In this document: positions 1 through 10,820 of the stretch, piece by piece
How the letters are laid out: every line of letters starts with the position of its first letter
Position numbering within the stretch: position 1 is the first letter of the stretch
Assembly: GCF_963665245.1 (NCBI RefSeq)
Contig: NZ_OY762268.1
Span: 1,054,001-1,118,000, forward strand
Reading direction: 5' to 3'
From: an uncultured Paludibaculum sp.
GTDB taxonomy: Bacteria; Acidobacteriota; Terriglobia; Bryobacterales; Bryobacteraceae
DNA: 64,000 bases
Notes under the pieces: generated by a model
Seen by the model: the letters and a program-made list of their open reading frames with translations, nothing else
Databases searched by the model: none
Told to the model about the DNA's origin: nothing
Position numbers and translations under genes: made by a program

Positions 1-996
1 GGCTTCCAGGAGAGCTTCGACATCGCCGCCTCGTAAGAGAGCCTGAAGTCGGGGCTCGTCCAGACCTCCGGCGCGGCCCAGGAGTTGACGGGCTGGGGCG
101 GCCTGCTCCGCGCTGCGCCATTGGGCCATCTCCAACAGAGCCGGCCAGGCATGGTCACGGATTTCGGCTAACAGTTTGGGATTTTCCTCCGCGCTGAGAC
201 TGGCCAGCAGGAGGGCGGCACGCTGACGATCCGCCCAGTGGCCCGAGTGGAGCATCGCCACCAGATGGGCGGCCGGCATCCAGGCGGCCACGCGCATGTC
301 CGTGCGGAGCAGGACCAGCAGGGCTCGGGCTGCGCTGTCGCGCACACCTTCGTCGGAATCGTGAAAGGCATCCACCAGGACATGGACCTGCGCTCGGGAG
401 CGGCGGCCGTAGCCGAGAAAGTGGGCCGCGATGGCGCGGTGCTGCGGCTGACCCGAGGTGTGAAGGATGTGGCGCAACTCGGCACCGTAGCGCATGGTGT
501 AGTGGCGGATGGCGGTTTCGGTGGCGCGGAGCCGTTCGTCGAGATCGGACGAAGGCTTGATCTCCTCGGAGACGCCGGCCTCGGCAGCCTGTTGCCAGAC
601 GGCCCAGGACTCCTGCGCCAGCTTCACACCGTCCCGCGGCAACCGCGCCGTTCCCTGGGGCGGCGGATCGTAGCGGAAGCGGCGGCCGGGTCCGTCGGGC
701 CAACCGATGTAGAGAGTCCAGGACTCGGCTGTGCCTTGGCGGCCGCAACAGACAACGGCGACATCGGCGGCGTGGGCGGCGGCGCGGATCTCGTCGACGA
801 GCCGGGCCATGTCGCGGGGGTCGACGGCGGCACCCTCACGGACAGGAAGAGTGGCACGGAGGGCGGCGGTGTCACGGCCGGCGGCTCCGAAGAACTCGAT
901 GGCCCCGATGCGCAGGGGGACGGGTTGACCGTGGACGGAGAGGCTGAACAGCACGGCGGCTGCGAAGCGGGGTACGAGAGTGGATGGGCGTGCCAC
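1..996 (-). CDS. Secreted HEAT-repeat protein (C-terminus beyond window)
   Basis: Runs off the left edge, so only the first 332 codons are present. I read it from a GTG at 996 because no start lies further upstream in this frame. Residues ~8-22 (FAAAVLFSLSVHGQP) look like a Sec signal peptide. From about residue 165 on, the sequence is made of short Leu/Ala-rich helices such as VRDSAARALLVLL and RQRAALLLASL, typical of HEAT repeats, which usually act as protein-binding scaffolds. The middle part (residues ~35-120) resembles nothing I recognise and shows no catalytic motif. It is divergent from the DUF4097-type gene that begins about 100 bp away. Function unknown. Confidence 0.65.
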   Translation of the reverse strand, partial: MARPSTLVPRFAAAVLFSLSVHGQPVPLRIGAIEFFGAAGRDTAALRATLPVREGAAVDPRDMARLVDEIRAAAHAADVAVVCCGRQGTAESWTLYIGWPDGPGRRFRYDPPPQGTARLPRDGVKLAQESWAVWQQAAEAGVSEEIKPSSDLDERLRATETAIRHYTMRYGAELRHILHTSGQPQHRAIAAHFLGYGRRSRAQVHVLVDAFHDSDEGVRDSAARALLVLLRTDMRVAAWMPAAHLVAMLHSGHWADRQRAALLLASLSAEENPKLLAEIRDHAWPALLEMAQWRSAEQAAPARQLLGRAGGLDEPRLQALLRGGDVEALLEA

Positions 997-1096
997 CGGA
1001 GTATGTGCGATTGTAACGTCTATTCGGTTGGTTGGAACATCGGGAGGGTCCCAATCGTAGTCACAGCAGTACCATGGAACAGTCCGGGAGGCGAAT

Positions 1097-1894
1097 ATGC
1101 GTGTGCCCATGTTTTGGATGACTCTGGCGGCGGTGGCGGCGATAGCCGCGTCGCCCGCGATGGGCGAAGAATGGACGAAGCAGTGGCCCGTCAAAGGGCA
1201 GGCCGAGTTGCGGGTGGATGTCGACGACGGCCGGGTGATCATCCGTGGCGCCGATACGGGCCAGATTTCGGCTCGCGTGGTGACTACGGGGTGGAAGATC
1301 GGTCCGGGTGAGGTGGTGGTGACGCCGCGGCAGGAAGGGTCGCGGGTGGAGTTGGATGTGCGGACTCCGCGGTTCCACAACTGGATTGGCACGAACAACC
1401 GGTCGCTACGGGTGGAGCTGACCGTTCCGCGCAATGTGATTGCGAACATCCGGACGGGGGATGGGTCGATTCTGGCGGAAGACCTGCGAGGGTCGATCCG
1501 GCTGCGGACGGGCGACGGGAGTATTGACTCGTCGGGGCTGGATGGAAAGCTGGATGCCGAAACCGGAGACGGCAGCATCCGGACACGCGGACGGTTCGAC
1601 CTGCTGATGCTGCGGACCGGCGACGGACGGATTGAGGCCGATGTGCTGGATGGGTCGAAGATGACCAGCGGTTGGGATGTGAATACGGGCGACGGGCACG
1701 TGGTGGTCCGGCTGCCGGAAAAGTTCTCGGCCGATCTGGATGCGCATACGGGCGACGGCAAGGTGGAACTCGAGTTTCCCCTGGAGACGTCGAGGCTGGA
1801 TGGCGGCAAGGATGTGCACGGGAAGTTGAACGGCGGCGGGCCGACGCTGCGGATCCGGACGGGAGATGGGCCAATTCGGCTGGCGCGGTTGTAG
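1097..1894 (+). CDS. DUF4097-type secreted beta-repeat protein
   Basis: A 265-residue protein with a clear Sec signal peptide (MRVPMFWMTLAAVAAIAASP, cleaved near AMGEE). The mature part is almost entirely beta-strand repeat with seven TGDG motifs (TGDGSI, TGDGRI, TGDGHV, TGDGKV, TGDGPI), as in DUF4097/DUF4098 putative adhesin domains that form a right-handed beta solenoid. It is probably periplasmic or surface-exposed and has no enzymatic residues I can identify. It stands alone, 82 bp before serB, so it may be separately transcribed. The family assignment is good; the biological role is unknown. Confidence 0.75.
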   Translation: MRVPMFWMTLAAVAAIAASPAMGEEWTKQWPVKGQAELRVDVDDGRVIIRGADTGQISARVVTTGWKIGPGEVVVTPRQEGSRVELDVRTPRFHNWIGTNNRSLRVELTVPRNVIANIRTGDGSILAEDLRGSIRLRTGDGSIDSSGLDGKLDAETGDGSIRTRGRFDLLMLRTGDGRIEADVLDGSKMTSGWDVNTGDGHVVVRLPEKFSADLDAHTGDGKVELEFPLETSRLDGGKDVHGKLNGGGPTLRIRTGDGPIRLARL

Positions 1895-1976
1895 GCGAGG
1901 CCATGGGCCCGCTCATTTCCATTCGCGGTTCGCAACGGGGGAATGGGTGGTTTGGCGGCACTTGTAAGCTAGAAGG

Positions 1977-3203
1977 ATGAGTAATTCCGGCGCCTCCAGC
2001 GCCCTGCTGATCCACATCACCGGCCAGGATAAGCCGGGTTTGACCCACGCGTTGACCGAGATTCTGGCCTGGTACAACGTCCGGATTCTGGATATCGGGC
2101 AGGCGGTGATTCACGACGGGCTCGCCCTGGGGATTCTGGTGGAGCTGACGCAGGAGATGCGGTCGTCGGCACTGCTGACGGAGCTGCTGCTGACCGCGCA
2201 TCAACTGGGGGTCCAGATCAAGTTTTCGGCCTCGTCGGCGGACGAGTACGACGCCTGGGTGTCGGCACAGAGCAAGCAGCGGTTTATCGTCACCGTGCTG
2301 GGGCCCACTATCGAGGCCGCGCACATTTCCAAGGTCAGCGGGATTTTGACCGAGGGCGGGTTGAACATCGACCGGATCGACAGGCTGTCGTCGCGGTCTC
2401 CTCTGACAGTTCCTCCAGAGCCGACGCGCTTCTGCGTGGAGTTCAGCACCAGCGGTGGGGTGGCGGTGCGGGAAGACGAGGTCCGGACCAAACTGGCGGC
2501 GCTGACCGAGGAGGCGGAGATCGATATCGCGTTCCAGCACGATTCGGTGTTCCGGCGAAACCGGCGGCTGGTGGCATTCGATATGGATTCGACGCTGATC
2601 CAGGGCGAGGTGATCGACGAACTGGCGCGCGAGGCGGGCGTGGGCGAGCAGGTGCGGGCGATTACGGAGTCGGCCATGCGGGGCGAGCTGGATTTCCAGG
2701 CGAGCTTCCGGAGACGCGTGGCGCTGTTGAAGGGTCTGCCGGAGGAGGCGCTGCAGCGGGTGATCGAGCGGATCCCGTTGACCGATGGCGCGGAGCGGCT
2801 GGTGTCCACTCTGAAGAGGCTGGGGTACAAGACGGCGATCCTGTCGGGCGGGTTCACATTCTTCGGGCGGGTGCTGCAGCAGCGGCTGGGGATCGATTCG
2901 CTGCATGCGAACACGCTGGCCATCGCCGGGGGCGTGGTGACGGGCGAAGTGGTGGACGACGTGGTGGACGGGGCCCGGAAAGCGCAGCTTCTGCAGGATC
3001 TGGCGCGACGGGAGGGACTGAGCCTGGAGCAGGTGATCGCGGTGGGCGACGGAGCGAACGATCTGCCGATGCTGCGGCTGGCCGGACTGGGGATTGCGTT
3101 CCGCGCCAAGCCGGTGGTGCGGGCCAACGCGAAGCAGGCGCTGAACAGTTTAGGACTGGATGGAATTCTTTATCTCGTCGGAGTTCGCGACCGGGAGGTA
3201 TGA
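1977..3203 (+). CDS. serB: Phosphoserine phosphatase with two ACT domains
   Basis: 408-residue cytosolic enzyme for the last step of serine biosynthesis, removing phosphate from O-phospho-L-serine. The N-terminal ~185 residues form two ACT-like regulatory domains (first: LLIHITGQDKPGLTHALTEI; second begins near residue 100), followed by a HAD-family domain. HAD motif I is DMDSTL at ~202 (nucleophile Asp plus DxD), motif II lies around SGGF at ~290, and motif IV is GDGANDLPML at ~357. The length matches actinobacterial and acidobacterial SerB with duplicated ACT domains. The ACT domains suggest feedback control by serine, which is inferred from the family. Confidence 0.93.
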   Translation: MSNSGASSALLIHITGQDKPGLTHALTEILAWYNVRILDIGQAVIHDGLALGILVELTQEMRSSALLTELLLTAHQLGVQIKFSASSADEYDAWVSAQSKQRFIVTVLGPTIEAAHISKVSGILTEGGLNIDRIDRLSSRSPLTVPPEPTRFCVEFSTSGGVAVREDEVRTKLAALTEEAEIDIAFQHDSVFRRNRRLVAFDMDSTLIQGEVIDELAREAGVGEQVRAITESAMRGELDFQASFRRRVALLKGLPEEALQRVIERIPLTDGAERLVSTLKRLGYKTAILSGGFTFFGRVLQQRLGIDSLHANTLAIAGGVVTGEVVDDVVDGARKAQLLQDLARREGLSLEQVIAVGDGANDLPMLRLAGLGIAFRAKPVVRANAKQALNSLGLDGILYLVGVRDREV

Positions 3204-3253
3204 TGGAGGTGTAGTCATCAAATTGTTACATTGGTGGCCTATTCTGAGGACAC

Positions 3254-3352
3254 ATGGAATTGGCTCTCATCTTACTGCTGCCGGTGGCGGCAGTCGTCGT
3301 GGGGCTGATGTTGGTTAACGGGCGAAAAGGGCGGCGTTGGGCCGGTCGGTAA
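3254..3352 (+). CDS. Small single-pass membrane peptide (32 aa), predicted
   Basis: A 32-codon ORF beginning MELALILLLPVAAVVVG and ending in a basic tail (GRKGRRWAGR). It reads as one hydrophobic transmembrane helix of about 20 residues followed by positively charged residues, which would place the C-terminus in the cytoplasm. A purine-rich TGAGGA lies 3 nt before the ATG, acceptable as a ribosome binding site. It fills the gap between serB and the glycosidase. There is no homology I recognise; a chance ORF cannot be excluded. Confidence 0.35.
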   Translation: MELALILLLPVAAVVVGLMLVNGRKGRRWAGR

Positions 3353-3400
3353 CGACCTCAACGCAGTCGGCTGCGATACGCTAGCAGGGGAGTTTCCCCC

Positions 3401-5398
3401 ATGTTTCGCCTACTCACGCTGAGCTGCACCCTCCTTCCCTACCTGTTTTCAGCCGAAGTTCCGTCGCGCTGGCATCTCGCTGAGGATGGCGGCATTGCGT
3501 GGGCCGTGACGCCCGGCGATGTACATCAGGATCAGATTGAGATGAGCGGACGTCTGGTGTCGGTGATCGTCACCTACGGGGTCCGCAAGGACGGTTCTGT
3601 ATACGCAGGGCACCAGTTGGTGTTCCCTTCCCTGCGGACGGTTCCTAACGATACGCACGCCAGTCTTTCCTATACCTTCGCCCCAGAGACAGCGCCGAGG
3701 ATCTTTGTCGATGGGCGGCCCGTACGGGGCGAAGTCGCGACACGCCTGCATCATAGGGGCCTGCTGACGATGGAGAGCGTGCTGGGCCGGCAGAAGGAGG
3801 TACACCTGACGAGGACGGTGTTCCCGTCGACCCGGCGGCCGGCGGCGTTTGACCTGTACACCTTCAGGAATGAGTCAGCGAAGGCGGTGCAGGTGGAGGT
3901 GGAGGAAACGGTCCACACCGTGACCGCCAGCGCCGCGCGCGGCGTGGATGGCGCCTATCTCATTGAGTCGAAGACGCTGGATGCGGGCGTGCGGAACTTG
4001 GCTCCGGGGGCGGAGGCGACCTTCGCGGTGGTTTTTTACGCCCGGCCGTTGAAGTCGGGGGAACCGATTTGGGATCAAGCGGCGGAGCAGAAGGCGCGCG
4101 CTGCCCTGGTGGATGGGTTCCTTTCCAAGCTGCAATTGGAGACTCCGGATGCGGTGCTGAACACGGCGTTCTCGTTTGCGAAGATTCGCGCGACGGAGAG
4201 CATCTACGACACGGTGGGCGGGCTGATGCACGGTCCGGGTGGTGGGGCGTACTATGCCGCGATCTGGGCGAACGATCAGGCGGAGTACGCAAATCCGTTC
4301 TTCCCGTTTCTGGGGAATGCGGCGGGGAACGAGTCGGCCATCAATGCGTACCGGCACTTCGCGCGGTATGTGAACGCGGAGTACAAACCGATTCCGAGCT
4401 CAATCATCGCGGGCGGCGTGTCGTTCTGGAATGGGGCGGGCGATCGCGGAGACATGGCAATGATCGCGTATGGCGCCTCGCGGTTTGCGCTGGCCTATGG
4501 AGACGAGAAGACGGCGCGCGAGTTGTGGCCGCTGATCGAGTGGTGTCTGGAGTACTGCAAGCGCAAGGTGACGGCGCAGGGTGTCGTGGCTTCGGATAGC
4601 GATGAGCTGGAAGGACGGTTCCCGGCGGGCAAGGCGAATCTGTCCACTTCGTCGCTGTACTACGACGCGCTGCATTCGGCAGCTCTGCTGGGCAAGCAAC
4701 TCGGCCGGCCGCAGGCGCAACTAGCGGACTATGCCGATCGCGCCAAGGCGGTCCGGACGGCAATAGAGAGCTACTTTGGCGCGGAGGTGTCGGGTTTCCA
4801 CACGTATCGCTACTACGACGGGAATACGGTGCTGCGGTCGTGGATCTGCATCCCGCTGGCCATGGGGATTGCGGATCGGGCGCAGGGGACGATCGACGCG
4901 CTGTTCTCGCCGACGCTGTGGACGGTGAACGGACTGGCAACGCAGGCCGGGGACAAGACGTTCTGGGACCGCTCGACGCTGTACGCGCTGCGGGGTGTGC
5001 TGGCGGCCGGGGCCACGGAGAAGGCAATGGAGTTCCTGACGTATTACTCCCGGTTGCGGCTGTTGGGCGAGCATGTGCCGTATCCGGTGGAGGCGTGGCC
5101 CGAGGGGAATCAGCGGCATCTGGCAGCGGAGAGCGCCTTGTATTGCCGCATCTTCACGGAAGGGTTGTTTGGGATTCGGCCGACCGGGCTGCGTTCGTTC
5201 ACTGTGACTCCGCGGCTGCCGAAGGGGTGGCCGGGGATGAAGCTGAAAGGCGTGCAGGCGTTTGGGCGGGCGTTCGATTTGGCGGTGACACGGGCGGGGG
5301 CTCAGCTAAAGGTCGTGGTGACGTCCGTGGCGCAGCCGCCGATCGAGCGTACGATCAGCGACGGCGCTACCACGGAGATTCAACTGTCGGCCAATTAG
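3401..5398 (+). CDS. Secreted six-hairpin glycosidase-like protein
   Basis: 665-residue protein with a Sec signal peptide (MFRLLTLSCTLLPYLFSAE). An N-terminal beta-rich domain (to ~residue 235) precedes an (alpha/alpha)6-barrel-like domain, ~240-590, containing GPGGGAYYAAIWANDQAEY, DRGDMAMIAYGAS and EAWPEGNQRHLAAESALYCR, and a short C-terminal beta domain (SFTVTPRLPKGWPGM). This arrangement is typical of trehalase/rhamnosidase/GH63-like six-hairpin glycosidases. The final FTVTPRLP segment resembles the C-terminal domain of alpha-L-rhamnosidases. Substrate cannot be assigned, though plant polysaccharide or glycoside breakdown would fit the lineage. It ends convergently with the RNase T2 gene, overlapping by 4 bp. 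Confidence 0.7.
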   Translation: MFRLLTLSCTLLPYLFSAEVPSRWHLAEDGGIAWAVTPGDVHQDQIEMSGRLVSVIVTYGVRKDGSVYAGHQLVFPSLRTVPNDTHASLSYTFAPETAPRIFVDGRPVRGEVATRLHHRGLLTMESVLGRQKEVHLTRTVFPSTRRPAAFDLYTFRNESAKAVQVEVEETVHTVTASAARGVDGAYLIESKTLDAGVRNLAPGAEATFAVVFYARPLKSGEPIWDQAAEQKARAALVDGFLSKLQLETPDAVLNTAFSFAKIRATESIYDTVGGLMHGPGGGAYYAAIWANDQAEYANPFFPFLGNAAGNESAINAYRHFARYVNAEYKPIPSSIIAGGVSFWNGAGDRGDMAMIAYGASRFALAYGDEKTARELWPLIEWCLEYCKRKVTAQGVVASDSDELEGRFPAGKANLSTSSLYYDALHSAALLGKQLGRPQAQLADYADRAKAVRTAIESYFGAEVSGFHTYRYYDGNTVLRSWICIPLAMGIADRAQGTIDALFSPTLWTVNGLATQAGDKTFWDRSTLYALRGVLAAGATEKAMEFLTYYSRLRLLGEHVPYPVEAWPEGNQRHLAAESALYCRIFTEGLFGIRPTGLRSFTVTPRLPKGWPGMKLKGVQAFGRAFDLAVTRAGAQLKVVVTSVAQPPIERTISDGATTEIQLSAN

Positions 5399-6042
5399 CG
5401 CACCGGCGGGACCCGAACGGACTTCGCCTTACATTCGCGCTGTCCCGTACAGGGGACCGGCTTCAAGTCTTTGTCGAGGCAGACTCGCACTTCACTGAGA
5501 AAGTTGGCGCTGCACGAGATGGCGACCATGCCGGCCGTCATGCCGGGGTTGGCCTGCAGGAACTCCTTCTTCACTTCGCCGGGACTGATGGTGAAGTACT
5601 CCTTTGGAGCCTGGAACCGGGCGGGCACCTTGACGCTCTCGAATGCCTTGCGGGCGGTTTTGAAGTAGTTGTCGGCGTTCAGGCCGCTGCAGGTGCCGTG
5701 GCGGGTCCACTCATGGTTGATCAGAGACAGGGATGGCATGACATCGAGCATCGTTTTGGGGTCGGACAGCCCCCTGTCGGTAGTGCAGAACTGCGGCCAG
5801 CCGCTGCCTTGGCGCGGAGCGGTGTATTGCGGCCAGAGTCCGTGGAGGACAAAGGAAAAGCTGCGGCCGGTGCCGCACTGCGGATCGTTTGGTTTGCTGG
5901 TTCGGCCGGCGCAATAGGCAGGCGACCAGGACAGGCTCATCAGATAGTAGTCGAACTGGCCGGGTTCTCCGATTTTCTTATCGCGTTCGGCCCCAGGGAG
6001 GACCGAAGCGGCCAACAACCCCAGACACAGCAGGCGTTTCAT
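5395..6042 (-). CDS. Secreted ribonuclease T2 family protein
   Basis: 215-residue secreted endoribonuclease of the T2 family, which cleaves single-stranded RNA through 2',3'-cyclic phosphate intermediates. Both signature blocks are intact: CAS1 is FVLHGLWPQ (His ~67) and CAS2 is HEWTRHGTC (His ~110, Glu ~111, His ~115). A signal peptide is seen at MKRLLCLGLLAASVLPG. Several Cys residues fit the family's disulfides. I chose the ATG at 6042 over an in-frame TTG three codons upstream because the signal peptide then begins with MKR. It is divergent from asnB with only about 50 bp between them. Probable role: phosphate or nucleotide scavenging. Confidence 0.88.
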   Translation of the reverse strand: MKRLLCLGLLAASVLPGAERDKKIGEPGQFDYYLMSLSWSPAYCAGRTSKPNDPQCGTGRSFSFVLHGLWPQYTAPRQGSGWPQFCTTDRGLSDPKTMLDVMPSLSLINHEWTRHGTCSGLNADNYFKTARKAFESVKVPARFQAPKEYFTISPGEVKKEFLQANPGMTAGMVAISCSANFLSEVRVCLDKDLKPVPCTGQRECKAKSVRVPPVR

Positions 6043-7930
6043 ATGTCGCAAGAATAACTCCGATGGAGCGGTATTCGCTATCCTGGGAGTTTGTGTGTGG
6101 AATCGCAGGTTATACCAAGCTGGATCACCCCGTCGAGCGTGGGCGCATCGACCGGGTTGTACAGACCATTCATCACCGGGGCCCGGACCATCAGGGGACG
6201 CATGAGTCCGATCTGATCGCGCTGGGCAACGCCCGGCTTTCCATCATCGATCTGGCCCAGGGCAATCAACCGATTTTCGCGCGAAACGGCGATCTGGTGA
6301 TCGTCTACAACGGCGAGGTGTACAACCACGCCGAGGTGCGGCGCGAGTTGGAAGGGCTGGGCCACCACTTCGAAACGCACAGCGACACCGAGGTGGTGTT
6401 AAAGGCGTTCATGCAGTGGGATACGCAGAGCTTCGCGAAGCTGCGGGGCATGTTCGCCATCGCGATCTGGAGCGAGTCGACGCGGCGGCTGGTGCTGGCG
6501 CGCGACCGCATGGGCATCAAGCCGCTCTACCTGTTCCATCGCGGGCGCGATCTGTACTTCGGCTCCGAGCTGAAGACGATTCTGGAGCATCCGGAGATCC
6601 CGCGAAAGCTCGATCTCAACGGCCTGAGCTACTACCTCTCGCTGAACTATGTGCCGGCCCCGTACACGCTGATCGAGGGTCTGGAGAAGCTGCTGCCCGG
6701 CGAGTATCTGGAGTGGCAGAACGGGTTCATTCACCGGTCGCCCTACTGGTCGATCCAGTTCAAGCCGGACGCGTCGATCACGCTGGAGGACGCCAAGCAG
6801 GAACTGGACAGGCTGCTGCGGTTGTCGATCAGGGAGCATCTGATCTCGGACGTGCCGCTGGGCGTGTGGGCAAGCGGCGGGTTGGACTCGTCGGCGGTGC
6901 TGCACTACGCGGCGCAGGAGATTCCGAAGCTCAATACGTTCTCGGTGTCGTTCAGCGGACATGGCCACGACGAGAGCGAGTACTTCCGCCAGGTGGCGGC
7001 GCAGTACGGGACGAACCACAACGAGTTCGACCTGAATCCAGAGAAAGAACTAGTCGACGCGATTGGGAAGATCAGCTACTACTCGGATGAGCCGTCGGCC
7101 GACGCGGGCGCGCTGCCGGTCTGGTTCCTGTCGGAGATGACGCGGCGGCACGTGACCGTGGCGCTGAGCGGCGAAGGCGCGGACGAGCTATTCGGCGGGT
7201 ATCTGACTTATGTCGCCGACGGGTATGCGGCACAGGCACAGAAGTATCCGCGCTGGCTGCGGAGGCTGGGACTGGGCGTGGCGCGGATGCTGCCGGTGTC
7301 CGACGAAAAGATCGGCTTCGAGTACAAGGCCAAGCGGTTTCTCGAAGGCTCGCTGCTGAAGCCAACCGAGGCGCACCTGTTCTGGAACGGCAGCTTCAAC
7401 GAGCAGACGAAGCGCGCGTTGTATGAGGCGCGGCGGTATCCGAATCCGGGCGAGTTGATCAATACGCTGCCAACCGAGGCGTTTTCCAGCGGTGAGTTGA
7501 ACAAATTCCTGTGGCTGGACCAGCGCTACTACCTAGCCGATGACATTCTCTATAAGTGCGACCGGATGTCGATGGCGCACTCGTTGGAAGTGCGTCCGCC
7601 ATTCCTGGATCACCGCATTGTCGAATTCGCCGGGCGGCTGCCGGAATCGTTGAAGATTCAGGGCGGATCGCTGAAGCACGTGCTGCGCGAGTTGATGCGC
7701 GATAAGCTGCCGCCGGCCGTGCTGACACGCAAGAAGGAAGGCTTCGACATCCCGGCGCACCGCTGGTTCCGGGGCGCGCTGCGGCCACTGATGGAAGAGA
7801 CGCTGTCGAAGGCGAACGTCGACGCCACGGGGCTGTTCCGCAGTGAAGTGATCGAAAAAGTGAAGCGCGACCATGTGGGCCGGCGCGCCAACCTCGGTTA
7901 TCAGTTGTGGGGTCTGCTGACGTTGTTCCT

Positions 7931-9717
<1,787 letters not shown>

Positions 9718-9721
<4 letters not shown>

Positions 9722-10812
9722 AGGTGATGATCGACGCCACTGCGCTGCTGTTGCGCAGCGCGGGTGTGAAGAGCGTGCTCTACCACTGGATTCTCGCCAT
9801 GCGGGAACTGGCCGGCGGCAAGTCGATCCGCGTGTACCCACCGATGCCCGAGATCGGCGGCCTGGATCATCAGCAGAGCGTGACGTCGCAGTGGGCCACA
9901 ATTCGCGGCATCTCGATGGCGGTGCTCAACCAGAGGCTGGGCCTGCCCTTCCCCGCCCTGGCGGCGCGCGGCATGGACGTGTTTCATTGCTCCAACCAGG
10001 TGCGGACCCCGCCGCGGCGCATGAAGCTGACGGCCACAGTACACGACCTCACCTGCTGGAAGATGCCGGAACTGCACACGGCCGCCAACGTCACCGCCGA
10101 TAAGCGCTATGCCGAACGCGTGCTGTGCCGGGCCGACGGGCTCATCGCGGTGAGTGAACATACCCGCAAGGACGCCATCGAAATGCTGGGGATTCACCCT
10201 GACAAGATCGTGGCGATCCCGAACGGAATCAGCGAGAGCTACTTCGATCTGGCGGGCCCGCCGGTACGGTCGAAGCCCTATGTGCTGACGGTGGGGACCA
10301 TCGAGCCACGCAAGAACATCGACGGGTTGCTGGATGCCTGGGCGCTGATGCGCGAGGACCTGCGGCAGGCCTACGACCTGCTTATCGTCGGGCCGGCGGG
10401 CTGGTCGTCGGAGAAGACCATCGCGCGGCTGCAGGCGGTGCCGGAAGGAATCCGCTGGCTGGGCTATGTGGCCGAAGACGACCTACCGAAGTTGACGCGC
10501 GGCGCCACGCTGCTGGCCTATCCCTCACTCTATGAAGGCTTCGGCCTGCCGCTGGCACAGGCGATGGCGGCGGGGGTGCCTTGTGTCACGTCGAACGTCA
10601 GCTCGATGCCCGAGGTGACAGGTGACGCGGCGCGACTGGTGGACCCGCGCAGCCCATCGGAGATTCGCGATGCCATCACCGCGCTGCTGGAGAATCCGGA
10701 GGAGCGGCAATGGCGCGGGCAGGCAGGGCGGCAGCGCGCGCTGGAGCGCTACCGCTGGTCGAGGATCGCGGCGCGCAGCCTGGACTTCTTCCAGGACGTG
10801 ATCACGAGCTGA
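9718..10812 (+). CDS. GT4-family glycosyltransferase (group 1)
   Basis: 364-residue GT-B fold enzyme. The N-terminal domain shows DVFHCSNQV, TATVHDLTCW and IAVSEHTRKDAIEMLGI. The C-terminal Glycos_transf_1 domain shows VLTVGTIEPRKNIDGLLDAW, the EX7E-type donor site around YPSLYEGFGLPLAQAMAAG, and PVxxSNVSSMPEV-like residues near 290-300. It is likely cytoplasmic and uses a nucleotide-sugar to extend a glycan. The ATG overlaps the stop of the preceding membrane glycosyltransferase by 4 bp, making asnB, this pair and possibly nothing else one operon. It ends 8 bp from the convergent permease gene. Acceptor and sugar unknown. Confidence 0.9.
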
Positions 10813-10820
10813 CGACGTGT

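Noticed and set aside
238..1311. 357-codon + strand frame over the first kilobase
   Set aside because: It is a shadow of the minus-strand HEAT-repeat gene and the DUF4097 gene; the sequence is Gly/Val-rich with no domain, and it runs across two better genes.
1284..2906. 540-codon minus-strand frame opposite serB
   Set aside because: His/Arg/Pro/Gln-rich translation typical of an antisense frame in high-GC DNA; serB on the + strand has all HAD motifs.
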